From an uncultured SAR116 cluster alpha proteobacterium (GTDB lineage: Bacteria; Pseudomonadota; Alphaproteobacteria; Puniceispirillales; Puniceispirillaceae), in contig CABYPW010000011.1 of the NCBI GenBank assembly GCA_902520885.1, positions 20,417-84,416 of the forward strand: a stretch of DNA of 64,000 bases, written 5' to 3'. The notes under the pieces are model-generated. The model worked only from the letters and a program-made list of their open reading frames with translations, did no database searches and was not told the DNA's origin. The position numbers and the translations under genes were made by a program. Numbering within the stretch: the first letter of the stretch is position 1; the number at the start of each line of letters is the position of its first letter. Shown here one piece after another: positions 36,400 through 45,246 of this stretch.

Positions 36400-36428
36400 T
36401 TATCGATATTTCAATAAGTTATCGATAA
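36400..36428. promoter_or_regulatory. Two spaced TTATCGATA boxes upstream of tctC (system 2)
   Basis: TTATCGATA occurs at 36400-36408 and again as the perfect palindrome TTATCGATAA at 36419-36428, with centres 19 bases apart, about two helical turns. They lie in the gap between the cupin gene and tctC, 135-165 bases before the tctC start. A minus-strand TATAAT-like box is at 36362-36357. This is a plausible tandem operator for a dimeric regulator, though the region is very AT-rich. Confidence 0.4.
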
Positions 36429-36432
36429 TTTC

Positions 36433-36828
36433 TTAAATATGGTCGTTTAATTTTTTCGTAATCTCGTCGAGGTTAGAAATTGGTTGATAGTCTTCGCTAA
36501 GTCCACCAGTCCCCGCAGGACTTTTGCACGTAAAAAATCTACATTTATCATTGAGTAGCCGAATTCCATGAACTGTATTCCTTGGAACGTAAATTAAGTC
36601 GCCTGTGTTAGCCGTTTCAACATCATCACCCATAAGAACGGCTAAACTGCCCTCGAGTAAATAAATCCATTGTTCATCATTGGGATGATAATGTGGAGGA
36701 GGTGCATCACCTTCATAATAAGTAACAAGTCCTGCTTTAATTAAATCTCCACCATATTGTATCATACTAATATGTGGGCGTTTTACATCAGGTGTTTCTT
36801 TCATTTCGTTTGCTTTGTATATCGGCAT
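36433..36828 (-). CDS. Single-domain cupin protein
   Basis: 131 aa. The cupin metal motif reads PPPHYHPNDEQWIYLLEG (His-x-His ... Glu) and the second conserved motif GDLIYVPRNTVHGI has the last His. It probably binds a divalent metal. It stands 5' of the TTT system 2 operon and is divergent from the second propeller gene. Possible roles are ligand sensing, a small oxygenase, or sugar/acid isomerisation; sequence alone does not decide. Confidence 0.82.
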   Translation of the reverse strand: MPIYKANEMKETPDVKRPHISMIQYGGDLIKAGLVTYYEGDAPPPHYHPNDEQWIYLLEGSLAVLMGDDVETANTGDLIYVPRNTVHGIRLLNDKCRFFTCKSPAGTGGLSEDYQPISNLDEITKKLNDHI

Positions 36829-37041
36829 CTCTTAACTCCATTTGTGAATTTACATTAAAGACCTGAATATAATATTCATAATTTTTCAAATAAAAACATA
36901 TAAAATTTTTTTAAATATTACCCCATTAAAATAGGATAAATATACAAACTTAACCTGTAGATAAAAAATTGACAGTTGCTAAACTTCAAGTCACTCTTAC
37001 AACAAAAAGATACAAATAGTGATTTATTTGGAGAAAACAAA

Positions 37042-38274
37042 ATGGGTTCAACACTCTCAAAAAATATCAAACTTTTAGCGCATAATACGCTCAACGGGTT
37101 TGGAGGTGTAGGAGAGGGTATGTCTATGCAGGTCACCAAAGATAGAAGACGAATTCTTTGGATTGCACATGAGGGTCCACCTAAAAATTTTACAGGGGTA
37201 GATGTAACCAATCCCAGAAATCCTAGTGTAATTTGTCAGACTGAATTAAAACACGGTAATATGAGATCTAATTCACTAGAGGTATGTGGTGATATTCTAG
37301 CTGTTGCTTATCAAGTGTATCAGCTAGGGCTTCCAGAAGCCGGTGTAGAACTATTCGATATAAGTACTCCGGAAAACCCAAGATCAATTAATTTTTATTC
37401 CACCGCAGGCCCTCATTCTAGAGGGGTTCATTGCTTATGGTTTGTTGATGGTGAATATATACACATGGCAAGCGGGGCACCAGATTTTACGCCAAAACAT
37501 CCAAGAGATGACCAGATATATCAGATAATTGATGTAAGAAATCCCTCAAGAATGGTAGAGGCTGGTAGGTGGTGGATGCCAGGAACAAAAAAAGAAGATG
37601 AAGAGCCAATACCGGAGAGAATTATTCCAGAACCTCTAGAAAATCTTCGCGGTGGTGATGCATTCAGACTACATAATGCTAATGTTTATCCATCACATCC
37701 TGACAGGGCATATTTAGGATATATTGATGGTGGTGCTTTTATACTTGATATAGCTGATAAAAGTAAACCAAAGGTGGTTTCTCATTGGTCACCACATAAT
37801 CCTTATCCTGGTTTCACCCATACAGTGATGCCCCTATTTGATAGGGGACTGATAGTTGTGACTGATGAGTGTATAAAAGATGATGGTGTAGATTGGCCAA
37901 AACTCACATGGATACTTGATGCTAGAAATGAGCAAAACCTTGTACCAATAAGTACGCTACCTCTTCCTCCTGTAGAAGAATATATTCAGAAAGGGGGTCG
38001 CTTTGGATCACACAATGTGCACGAAAATAGACCAGGTCCTTCTTTTCATAGTGAGGAGATAATAATTGGATGTTTTTTTAATGCAGGCATAAGGGTTTAT
38101 GATATTAAAAATCCATATCAACCAGAAACTATTGCTTACTTCGTTCCAGAGGGCCCTGAAAATTCGAGGGTGCCCTCAATCCAAATGAATGAAGTATATG
38201 CAGATGAAAATGGGATTATTTATGCAGGCGATAGGTGGGCTGGTGGGCTCTATATTCTTGAAATGGATATTTAA
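37042..38274 (+). CDS. LVIVD-repeat beta-propeller protein, copy 2
   Basis: 410 aa, the same length as copy 1 at 24339-25571 and similar along its whole length. The start at 37042 (MGSTLSKN) is preceded by TTTGGAGAAAA; the upstream ATG at 36976 adds 22 unmatched residues. Conserved points are AHEGPPKNF, GPHSRGVHCLWF, FRLHNANVY, HNPYPGFTHT, the DDGVDWPKLTWILDAR blade and GSHNVHENRPGP. It lacks a signal peptide. It begins a plus-strand operon that continues with the GMC oxidoreductase 22 bases on, and is divergent from the cupin/TTT genes. Confidence 0.78.
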   Translation: MGSTLSKNIKLLAHNTLNGFGGVGEGMSMQVTKDRRRILWIAHEGPPKNFTGVDVTNPRNPSVICQTELKHGNMRSNSLEVCGDILAVAYQVYQLGLPEAGVELFDISTPENPRSINFYSTAGPHSRGVHCLWFVDGEYIHMASGAPDFTPKHPRDDQIYQIIDVRNPSRMVEAGRWWMPGTKKEDEEPIPERIIPEPLENLRGGDAFRLHNANVYPSHPDRAYLGYIDGGAFILDIADKSKPKVVSHWSPHNPYPGFTHTVMPLFDRGLIVVTDECIKDDGVDWPKLTWILDARNEQNLVPISTLPLPPVEEYIQKGGRFGSHNVHENRPGPSFHSEEIIIGCFFNAGIRVYDIKNPYQPETIAYFVPEGPENSRVPSIQMNEVYADENGIIYAGDRWAGGLYILEMDI

Positions 38275-38296
38275 GGTCAGCCGAAAAAGATATTAA

Positions 38297-39907
38297 ATGG
38301 AAGAAAACAAATTAAATCCCGATTTTATCATTATTGGTGGTGGCAGTGCTGGATGTGTCCTAGCTAATAGATTAACTAAATGCAAAACGCATCATGTTTT
38401 GCTTATTGAGGCGGGACCAAATGATAAAGATCCATGGATACACATCCCAATTGGGTATGGAAGGAACTTTAGAAATCCAAAAATTAATTGGATGTTTAAA
38501 ACAGAGCCAGGTGAAGATTGGGTAAAAAATGGGGTACCTACCCCTCGGGGTAAAGTAATTGGTGGTTCAAGCTCAATTAATGGCATGGTCTATATGCGTG
38601 GAAACCCCGATGATTATAATCACTGGCAACAATTAGGTAATTCTGGATGGGGTTTTGATGATGTTCTTCCCTATTTCAAAAAATCTCAAAACCAGCAAAG
38701 AGGAGAGAGTAATTATCATGGTACGGGGGGAGCATTATGGGTTAGTGATCCTGCTGAAATACATCCTATTGCTGAAGCTTACATTGGTGCAGGGATCGAA
38801 GCGGGGTATAAATATAATCCAGACTTTAACGGTGAAAGACAGGAAGGCTTTGGGCCTATTCAATGGACAACAAAAAAAGGCAGGAGGTCAAGCGCTGCTA
38901 CAGCCTACTTAAATCCAGCAAAATTTAGAAAAAATCTTATTGTTATTTCACAGGGTTTTGTACAACGGATTATTTTTGATGGTTCAAAAGCAGTTGGTGT
39001 TGAATATAAAATTTTAGGCAAACGATTTGTCGTATATGCAAAAAAAGAAATTATTTTATCTGCAGGTGCCATTCAGTCACCGCAGATATTGCAGTTGTCA
39101 GGTATTGGGAAGGCAGCAGATTTAAGAAAGATTGATGTCCCCGTGATAACGGATTTGCCAGGAGTTGGAGAAAATCTCCAAGACCATGTGAATGCTCCCT
39201 TGCTTTATAAAACTAAATTATCTTTTACTGCAAATAAATTATACCATGACCCTTTTCGGAAAATAAAAGAGGGTCTTAAATATGTTTTTTTTAGGAGAGG
39301 CATGCTTGCAATGGGGGCATGTTATGCAGGGGGATATCTCACTGTTCAACCGGACTCAGCCAATCCTGATATTCAGGCATTGCTTTTATTATTTAGCACT
39401 GAAGATTTAGGAGGAGTTCCCCATAAGTTTGATGGGATTACAATTAATGTAGCTTTAATGAGACCTGAAAGTCGTGGGTTTGTAAAAGCAAAAAATGCAA
39501 ATATTTCTGAAGCGCCTATTATTCAACCTAATTATTTAGAGGCCAAGAAGGACCGTGATACCTTAGTAGCGGGGATGCAGGAAATCAGAAAAATTATGCG
39601 CAAACCAGCCCTTCAGGAAATAATTTTATCCGAATATAGTCCTTCCTCAGATGTAGAAAGTAATGAACAATGTTTAGATTTTATTCGTGACAGAGCAAGA
39701 ACATCCTATCACCCCGTTGGAACCTGTAAAATGGGACAAGATAAAATGGCGGTTGTTGACGAGCTGTTGAGAGTTAAAAAAATATCTTCTTTGAGAGTTG
39801 TAGATGCCTCAATTATGCCTACCATAACCTCTGGAAATACAAATGCACCAACGATCATGATTGCTGAGAAAGCTGCAGATGTGATTTTATCACACTATGG
39901 GAAATGA
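38297..39907 (+). CDS. GMC-family FAD oxidoreductase (choline-dehydrogenase-like)
   Basis: 536 aa. FAD loop IIGGGSAGCVLANRL is at the N-terminus (about 12-26), GKVIGGSSSINGMVYMRG is signature 1, AGAIQSPQILQLSGIG is signature 2, and the C-terminal SYHPVGTCKMG ... NAPTIMIAEKAAD region carries the catalytic His. The family oxidises alcohols or choline-like substrates to aldehydes with an FAD cofactor. It sits 22 bases after the propeller gene and before an aldo/keto reductase, suggesting successive redox steps on one substrate. Confidence 0.9.
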   Translation: MEENKLNPDFIIIGGGSAGCVLANRLTKCKTHHVLLIEAGPNDKDPWIHIPIGYGRNFRNPKINWMFKTEPGEDWVKNGVPTPRGKVIGGSSSINGMVYMRGNPDDYNHWQQLGNSGWGFDDVLPYFKKSQNQQRGESNYHGTGGALWVSDPAEIHPIAEAYIGAGIEAGYKYNPDFNGERQEGFGPIQWTTKKGRRSSAATAYLNPAKFRKNLIVISQGFVQRIIFDGSKAVGVEYKILGKRFVVYAKKEIILSAGAIQSPQILQLSGIGKAADLRKIDVPVITDLPGVGENLQDHVNAPLLYKTKLSFTANKLYHDPFRKIKEGLKYVFFRRGMLAMGACYAGGYLTVQPDSANPDIQALLLLFSTEDLGGVPHKFDGITINVALMRPESRGFVKAKNANISEAPIIQPNYLEAKKDRDTLVAGMQEIRKIMRKPALQEIILSEYSPSSDVESNEQCLDFIRDRARTSYHPVGTCKMGQDKMAVVDELLRVKKISSLRVVDASIMPTITSGNTNAPTIMIAEKAADVILSHYGK

Positions 39908-39959
39908 TGGTTTAGGTTTTGGATTTTAATCGTACCTACTTGAATTATAGGAGAAGCAA

Positions 39960-40934
39960 ATGAAAACCCGTCAATTAGGAGAGTTAAAAGTATCTGAATT
40001 AGGTCTTGGCTGTATGGGAATGTCTGCAGTTTATGGAGAAAAAAATGATGAAGAATCCATTGCCACAATCCATCAGTCAATAGAAGCAGGATGTACCTTT
40101 CTTGATAGTTCAGATGCATATGGTAATGGACTTAATGAAGAATTATTAGCAAAAGCGCTTGCTGGAAAAAGAGATAAAGTGATTCTTGCTACTAAATTTG
40201 GAAATTTAGGAATGATTAATCCACAGACGCCAGTTGATGGGCGTCCAGAATATGTAATTGAAGCATGCGAAAAAAGCCTAAAACGCTTAAATACCGACGT
40301 TATAGATTTATATTTCCAACATCGGGTAGACCCTAATGTACCAATTGAAGAGACATTTGGAGCAATGTCGCGCCTTGTTGAACAGGGTAAGGTTAGGTAT
40401 TTAGGTATTTGTGAAGCTAGTTTTGATACTATCAAAAAAGCTCATGCCACCCATCCTATTGTTGCTGTGCAGACCGAATATTCTCTTTGGTCTAGAGATA
40501 GTGAGGAATTAATCGATGATCTTAAAGAATTAAATATTGGTTTTGTAAACTATTCCCCATTGGGAAGGGGATTTTTAACTGGTACCATAAATTCATTTGA
40601 CGATTTATCAGAAAAAGATGGAAGAAGGGGGCACCCAAGGTTTGCACCATACAATATGAAAAAAAATACACCTCTTCTGAAGGTGCTATCAGATATGTCT
40701 CAGATTAAAGGATGTACTATGGCTCAAATCGCTATCGCTTGGACAATGGCAAAAGCTCGTCATGTTGTGCCGATACCCGGAACAAAAAAGCGCAAATATC
40801 TAAATGAAAATTTGGGTGCAGCTGAATTAAATCTGAGTGTTTCAGACATGGAGCTTTTGAACTCAAATTTTCCTACAGGCATAACAGCTGGAACGAGATA
40901 CCCAGAGAAATTAATGGGGGGCTTAGGAATTTAA
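39960..40934 (+). CDS. Aldo/keto reductase
   Basis: 324 aa. The (beta/alpha)8 family motifs are [32 protein letters not shown] (with the catalytic Asp and Tyr), ILATKFG (the Lys) and YFQHRVD (the His), giving the normal D-Y-K-H tetrad. AGGAG lies six bases before the ATG. It belongs to the YakC/AKR13-like group by its CMGMS start. It reduces aldehydes or ketones with NADPH and is probably co-transcribed with the GMC oxidoreductase 53 bases upstream. Confidence 0.9.
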   Translation: MKTRQLGELKVSELGLGCMGMSAVYGEKNDEESIATIHQSIEAGCTFLDSSDAYGNGLNEELLAKALAGKRDKVILATKFGNLGMINPQTPVDGRPEYVIEACEKSLKRLNTDVIDLYFQHRVDPNVPIEETFGAMSRLVEQGKVRYLGICEASFDTIKKAHATHPIVAVQTEYSLWSRDSEELIDDLKELNIGFVNYSPLGRGFLTGTINSFDDLSEKDGRRGHPRFAPYNMKKNTPLLKVLSDMSQIKGCTMAQIAIAWTMAKARHVVPIPGTKKRKYLNENLGAAELNLSVSDMELLNSNFPTGITAGTRYPEKLMGGLGI

Positions 40935-41003
40935 GTAAATCATTTATAGTAATATTTTCTTAGCTAATAAAACACTTTAATTTAATAGGGAATTTTAAAT
41001 ATA

Positions 41004-41882
41004 ATGGATGTTCAAACTTTTTCAGAGGTAAAAGGTTTTTTTGATGAAGAAACACATACTATTAGCTATGTAATCACTGATAAACAGACAAATAGTTGCG
41101 CGGTTTTAGATTCAGTTTTGGATTTGGATTATGCTTCAGGAAAAATTAACTATTTAAATGCCGATAAAATCATTAATTTCATAACTGAGAATAACTTAAA
41201 ACTCTTTTGGTTGATAGAAACACATGTTCATGCAGACCATTTGTCTGCTGCTCCATATATTCAAAAAAATCTTGGAGGTAAAATTGCTATATCAAAGGAG
41301 ATAGTGAAGGTTCAGGAAATCTTTGGGAAAGTATTTAATGCAGGTACAGAGTTTGAGCGAGACGGTAGTCAGTTTGATTTGCTCTTGGAGGACGGGGATA
41401 TTTACGAGATTGGCAACTTAAGAGGAAAAGCATTGCATACCCCTGGTCATACTCCTGCCTGCATGGCGCACGTAATTGAGAACACGGTTTTTGTGGGGGA
41501 CACCCTTTTTATGCCAGACGGCGGTACAGCAAGAGCTGATTTTCCCGGAGGAGACGCACGCACCCTTTTTAGGTCAATTCAGAAAATACTTGCTCTTCCG
41601 GACAATACTAGAATGTTTGTATGTCATGATTACATGCCTAATGGGAGAGATGTTAAGTGGGAAACTACTGTTTCTGAACAAAAACAAAATAATATTCATA
41701 TTGGTGGCGATATTAATGAGGATGAATTTGTAAAATTGAGAGAAAAACGTGATTCTACTTTAGGAATGCCCAAGCTTATAATGCCTTCAATACAAGTAAA
41801 TATGAGGGCAGGAAACATGCCACAATCTGAGGATGATGGAAGTACATTTTTAAAAGTCCCAATATCTGGAATAAGAGGTTAA
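41004..41882 (+). CDS. Metallo-beta-lactamase-fold hydrolase (ETHE1/Blh-like, possible persulfide dioxygenase)
   Basis: 292 aa. The metal motif is THVHADH (His74-x-His76-x-Asp78-His79), with a later HTPGHTPA and FVGDTLF giving the rest of the glyoxalase-II-like site, and a C-terminal CHDYMPNGRDVKWETTVSEQK segment typical of ETHE1/Blh proteins. Members with this tail are persulfide dioxygenases or thiosulfate-related proteins; a glyoxalase II role is an alternative. The start is preceded by AGGGAA. It follows the aldo/keto reductase by 69 bases on the same strand. Confidence 0.85.
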   Translation: MDVQTFSEVKGFFDEETHTISYVITDKQTNSCAVLDSVLDLDYASGKINYLNADKIINFITENNLKLFWLIETHVHADHLSAAPYIQKNLGGKIAISKEIVKVQEIFGKVFNAGTEFERDGSQFDLLLEDGDIYEIGNLRGKALHTPGHTPACMAHVIENTVFVGDTLFMPDGGTARADFPGGDARTLFRSIQKILALPDNTRMFVCHDYMPNGRDVKWETTVSEQKQNNIHIGGDINEDEFVKLREKRDSTLGMPKLIMPSIQVNMRAGNMPQSEDDGSTFLKVPISGIRG

Positions 41883-41909
41883 AGATGAAAATATTTAATA
41901 TGGCAACGA

Positions 41910-42506
41910 CTATTTGTGTCCTATGGGTTGAAAAAATTGTTTTTCTACTAATGCGCAAATAGCGTGTCCAGCAATAAGATGACCCTCTTGGATCTGTGGT
42001 GTGTGCATCGACGGAGTTTTAAAAATAAAATCACACATTGTATCCAATTTACCTCTATTCAACCCCGTCATTCCTACCACAGAAATTTCCATTCTTTTTG
42101 CGGTTTCAACAGCTTTTAAAATATTTTGTGAGTTACCAGATGTTGAATATACAAATAAAAGGTCACCTTTTTTACCCACTGCCTCTATTTGTCTCGAAAA
42201 AACCATTTCGTATCCGTAATCATTCCCTATAGCAGTTATTATTGAGGTGTCGGTGGTTAATGCTATTGCAGGTAGCCCATTTCTATCAATCAAAAATCTA
42301 CTAACATATTCGCCAGCCATATGCTGACAATCTGCTGCACTTCCGCCGTTTCCTGCAAATAATAATTTATTTCCAGTTTGTAATCTATTAAGGCATTCAC
42401 TGGCTATTTCAAATAAAAGTGAAAGTAGGGTAGGGTCTGAGACCATATTTAAAATACATTGGCTACTGTCATCTAAATAGTGTTTTAAAAATTCTTTAGG
42501 GCTCAT
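41910..42506 (-). CDS. gmhA: SIS-domain sedoheptulose-7-phosphate isomerase-like protein
   Basis: 198 aa. The SIS fold motif FAGNGGSAADCQHMAGEYVSRF (about 52-73) is characteristic of GmhA, which makes D-glycero-D-manno-heptose 7-phosphate for LPS core or glycans. The start at 42506 (MSPKEFLKHY) has GGGAGAAT before it; the upstream in-frame ATG at 42536 is less likely. Context here is catabolic, not LPS-related, so a paralogue acting on another phosphosugar cannot be excluded. It converges on the MBL-fold hydrolase. Confidence 0.8.
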   Translation of the reverse strand: MSPKEFLKHYLDDSSQCILNMVSDPTLLSLLFEIASECLNRLQTGNKLLFAGNGGSAADCQHMAGEYVSRFLIDRNGLPAIALTTDTSIITAIGNDYGYEMVFSRQIEAVGKKGDLLFVYSTSGNSQNILKAVETAKRMEISVVGMTGLNRGKLDTMCDFIFKTPSMHTPQIQEGHLIAGHAICALVEKQFFQPIGHK

Positions 42507-42730
42507 AAAGATTCTCCCACTTAAGATAAAAATCAAGACGACAGATTTTACATGTAATATCGGTATAGGACAAACTTATTTGCCTAGGTTCATTATTATA
42601 GTGGAATTTTTGAAAACTCAATTACCATCTACATAAAGGTTTAAATAATTTTACGAAATTAAATCAGATTGTTTTTTAATAAATGAATGGCCTATTTTGA
42701 AATTACAATTAAAGGTATTAAAAAAAATAA

Positions 42731-42739
42731 TGGTATAAT
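42731..42739 (+). promoter_or_regulatory. Candidate extended -10 promoter for the racemase-like gene
   Basis: TGGTATAAT fits the extended -10 pattern TGnTATAAT. It lies 70 bases before the ATG at 42809 in an otherwise gene-free 300-base gap. No good -35 box is at standard distance, which an extended -10 does not need. Confidence 0.45.
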
Positions 42740-42808
42740 GGCTTTACAATTAAAAAATTTGAGTAAAAATATTGTTTTAGATTAAAGCAAACTAGAAAGA
42801 ACAAAATA

Positions 42809-43681
42809 ATGTCAAAAGACTCAAAATATAAATTTATTCTGATTCCTCCATTTCATCTTCCTGATGAAAACGAGTTTACAGTGCCAGGTTATTCAGTGCC
42901 AAAGGATAAGTCTAGAGAAGAAAGATTATTAAATGCTGATTTTGTACTTCCTCATTTGGAAGACGTTGATTGGGAACTTCACCCAGGAGCAAAACCGCCT
43001 TATGGAAATTGGTCGGTAGAAACAAGGGAAGAGTTTGCACATGCAGCAACCGCAAGAATGGGTTGTGTGAGAGAAGCTTGTGAAACAGGTAAATATAATG
43101 CTGCGATTCTTTTAGGCGGAGGAGAACCAGGGTTCTTGGAGTCACGAGAAATCGGAAGAGAGTTTGGTGTCGTTGTTACTGCCAATGCATTCTCGCAAAT
43201 GTATCTAGCAACTATGCTTGGAGATAGTTTTTCCATAATTGATATAGAGGGTGTTCACAATGTTTATTATAGGGATCTTGTTCGGACACATCAATTGACA
43301 CACAGATGCCGTTCTATAAGAAGTATAGGATATAGCCTGCCCAGACCAGGAGATACTGACCCTGACACGCTTACTAAGCAATGCGAAGCTGTAGCAAGAG
43401 GAGAACAAAATATAGTCGTTGAGAGGGCTGTAAATCAAGCAGAAGCTGCAATTGTCGAAGATGGAGCAGAGGTTATAACACTTGGTTGCTCAATGACATT
43501 TTTTCTAAAGCCACATATTGAAAAGGGATTAAAGGATAGAGGATGGGATGTTCCAGTTCTTGAGGGTTACACTTCGTCAATAGAACTTGCTAAATTAATG
43601 ATTAATTTAAATGTGAATGCAAGTGGTATTACATATATGGGAGCCCGTCCACCTAAGATGAATAGTACCTTATTTGTATAG
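42809..43681 (+). CDS. Asp/Glu/hydantoin racemase-superfamily protein, one cysteine missing
   Basis: 290 aa. The second half shows the family's catalytic-cysteine strand VITLGCSMTFF (Cys227). At the first conserved site the usual A-C-F-x-D-P-G is replaced by LGGGEPG (103-108), so the partner cysteine is Gly103. True racemases need both thiols; relatives with one cysteine include decarboxylases and maleate isomerase-type enzymes with changed chemistry. The gene has its own candidate promoter and precedes a sulfatase by 68 bases, so the two may share a transcript. Confidence 0.72.
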   Translation: MSKDSKYKFILIPPFHLPDENEFTVPGYSVPKDKSREERLLNADFVLPHLEDVDWELHPGAKPPYGNWSVETREEFAHAATARMGCVREACETGKYNAAILLGGGEPGFLESREIGREFGVVVTANAFSQMYLATMLGDSFSIIDIEGVHNVYYRDLVRTHQLTHRCRSIRSIGYSLPRPGDTDPDTLTKQCEAVARGEQNIVVERAVNQAEAAIVEDGAEVITLGCSMTFFLKPHIEKGLKDRGWDVPVLEGYTSSIELAKLMINLNVNASGITYMGARPPKMNSTLFV

Positions 43682-43749
43682 TTTAGATTTTTTAAATAAT
43701 TAGAGCGGCAATATTTTGTTCAAAAACTTTAAAACATCGTTAATTATTT

Positions 43750-45210
43750 ATGACTAGAAAAAATTTTATCATTTTCATGACAGATCAGCATAGCAGGAAG
43801 TTTTTGAGTTGCTATCGCAATCCAATAGTCAAGACTCCAAATCTGGATAAATTGGCGAGAAAGGGCGTAATTTTTGAAAATGCTTCTACAAACTCTCCAA
43901 TTTGTGTATCTGCACGTGCTTGTTTTTCTACAGGAATATATGTTCATCAAAATAAATGCTGGGATAATGCTATAGCTTATGATGGAAAAATACCGAGCTG
44001 GGGGCATTATTTGCAAAAAAATAACATTGATGTTGTTTCAATTGGTAAGCTACATTTCCGCTCAGCGAATGATAAAACTGGTTTTGACGAACAAATTTTG
44101 CCAATGCATATAGCCAATGGAGTTGGGGATGTAATGGGCTCGATAAGACCTAATTTACCAGAGAGACCACAAAGTAGAAAATTTTCAGAACAAATTGGTC
44201 CTGGTGAGACTGAATACACTAAATATGACCAGAATATTTCCAGAAAAGCTGCTGAATGGCTGAGAGCTCGTTCTAAAAACAATAAAAAAGATAATCCTTT
44301 TCTCCTCTATGTGTCTTTTATAGCACCTCATTTTCCTCTTATTGTTCCCCATAAATATTATAATTTATATAAAGATATTGAACTTCCAAATTTTAAGAAA
44401 TTTAACTCTGAGTTAGTAAATCACCCTTGGTGGACTGCATTTAATAAAAGTATAACAATTGATAACTATTTCAGAGATGACCTTCACAGGAGAGAGGCCA
44501 TAATATCGTATCTTGGATTATGCACTTTTGTAGATCAACTTATCGGAAACGTTATAGATGAATTAGAGTCTTCATCTTTACAAGATAATACTAATATTCT
44601 CTTTCTGAGTGACCATGGAGAAAACCTTGGAGCGAGAGGTCTTTGGGGAAAATCGGTAATGTATGAAGAGTCTATCGGTATACCTATGATTTTGGTAGGC
44701 AAGGGCCTCCCTAAAGGTTCGGTTGTGAAAACCCCCGTTTCTTTGATCGATGTTTTTCCATCAATACTCGACGTTTTTGGCATGAAGGAGACATACCGAT
44801 ATTCAGGGAATTCATTATTTGAGATTGCTAAAAAGGGAGAAGATGAAAACAGGTTAGTTTTCAGTGAATATCACGGAGCAGGGGCAATTTCTGGAGCATT
44901 TATGCTAAGAGATGGACAATATAAATACATTCATTATGTTAATTTTGAACCTGAATTGTATGATTTACAGTCAGACCCCGAAGAACTTGTAAACCTAGCA
45001 ACAAATAATAAATTTAAAGAAATCTTAAAAAATTATAGGAATAAACTTTTTAGGATCGTCGATCCAAATGCTATAAATAACGAAGCTTTGGCTGACCAAG
45101 CAAGGCTTGTGGAGAAAAATGGTGGGATAGAAAAAGTATTGATGAAGGGTGGATTGAGCGGGACTCCCGTGCCAGGAGGTAAATCTACACGTGTTGAAAT
45201 AAACACATAA
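43750..45210 (+). CDS. Type I sulfatase (arylsulfatase/choline-sulfatase-like)
   Basis: 486 aa. The alkaline-phosphatase-fold sulfatase is recognised by metal Asp12 (FMTDQHSRK), the formylglycine motif Cys52-Val-Ser-Ala-Arg56 with ACFSTG following, and the second metal site LSDHGENLG. Position +2 after the Cys is Ser, where Pro or Ala is usual, but Ser is accepted in some sulfatases. There is no signal peptide, so it probably acts on imported sulfate esters in the cytoplasm. No maturase gene is seen nearby. The substrate is unknown. Confidence 0.85.
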   Translation: MTRKNFIIFMTDQHSRKFLSCYRNPIVKTPNLDKLARKGVIFENASTNSPICVSARACFSTGIYVHQNKCWDNAIAYDGKIPSWGHYLQKNNIDVVSIGKLHFRSANDKTGFDEQILPMHIANGVGDVMGSIRPNLPERPQSRKFSEQIGPGETEYTKYDQNISRKAAEWLRARSKNNKKDNPFLLYVSFIAPHFPLIVPHKYYNLYKDIELPNFKKFNSELVNHPWWTAFNKSITIDNYFRDDLHRREAIISYLGLCTFVDQLIGNVIDELESSSLQDNTNILFLSDHGENLGARGLWGKSVMYEESIGIPMILVGKGLPKGSVVKTPVSLIDVFPSILDVFGMKETYRYSGNSLFEIAKKGEDENRLVFSEYHGAGAISGAFMLRDGQYKYIHYVNFEPELYDLQSDPEELVNLATNNKFKEILKNYRNKLFRIVDPNAINNEALADQARLVEKNGGIEKVLMKGGLSGTPVPGGKSTRVEINT

Positions 45211-45246
45211 AAAGAAGTTTACCGTTTTAGGTAATATTAAGTTTAT

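Noticed and set aside
36969..36974. TTGACA box before the second propeller gene
   Set aside because: No acceptable -10 box 16-18 bases downstream, so not called as a promoter.
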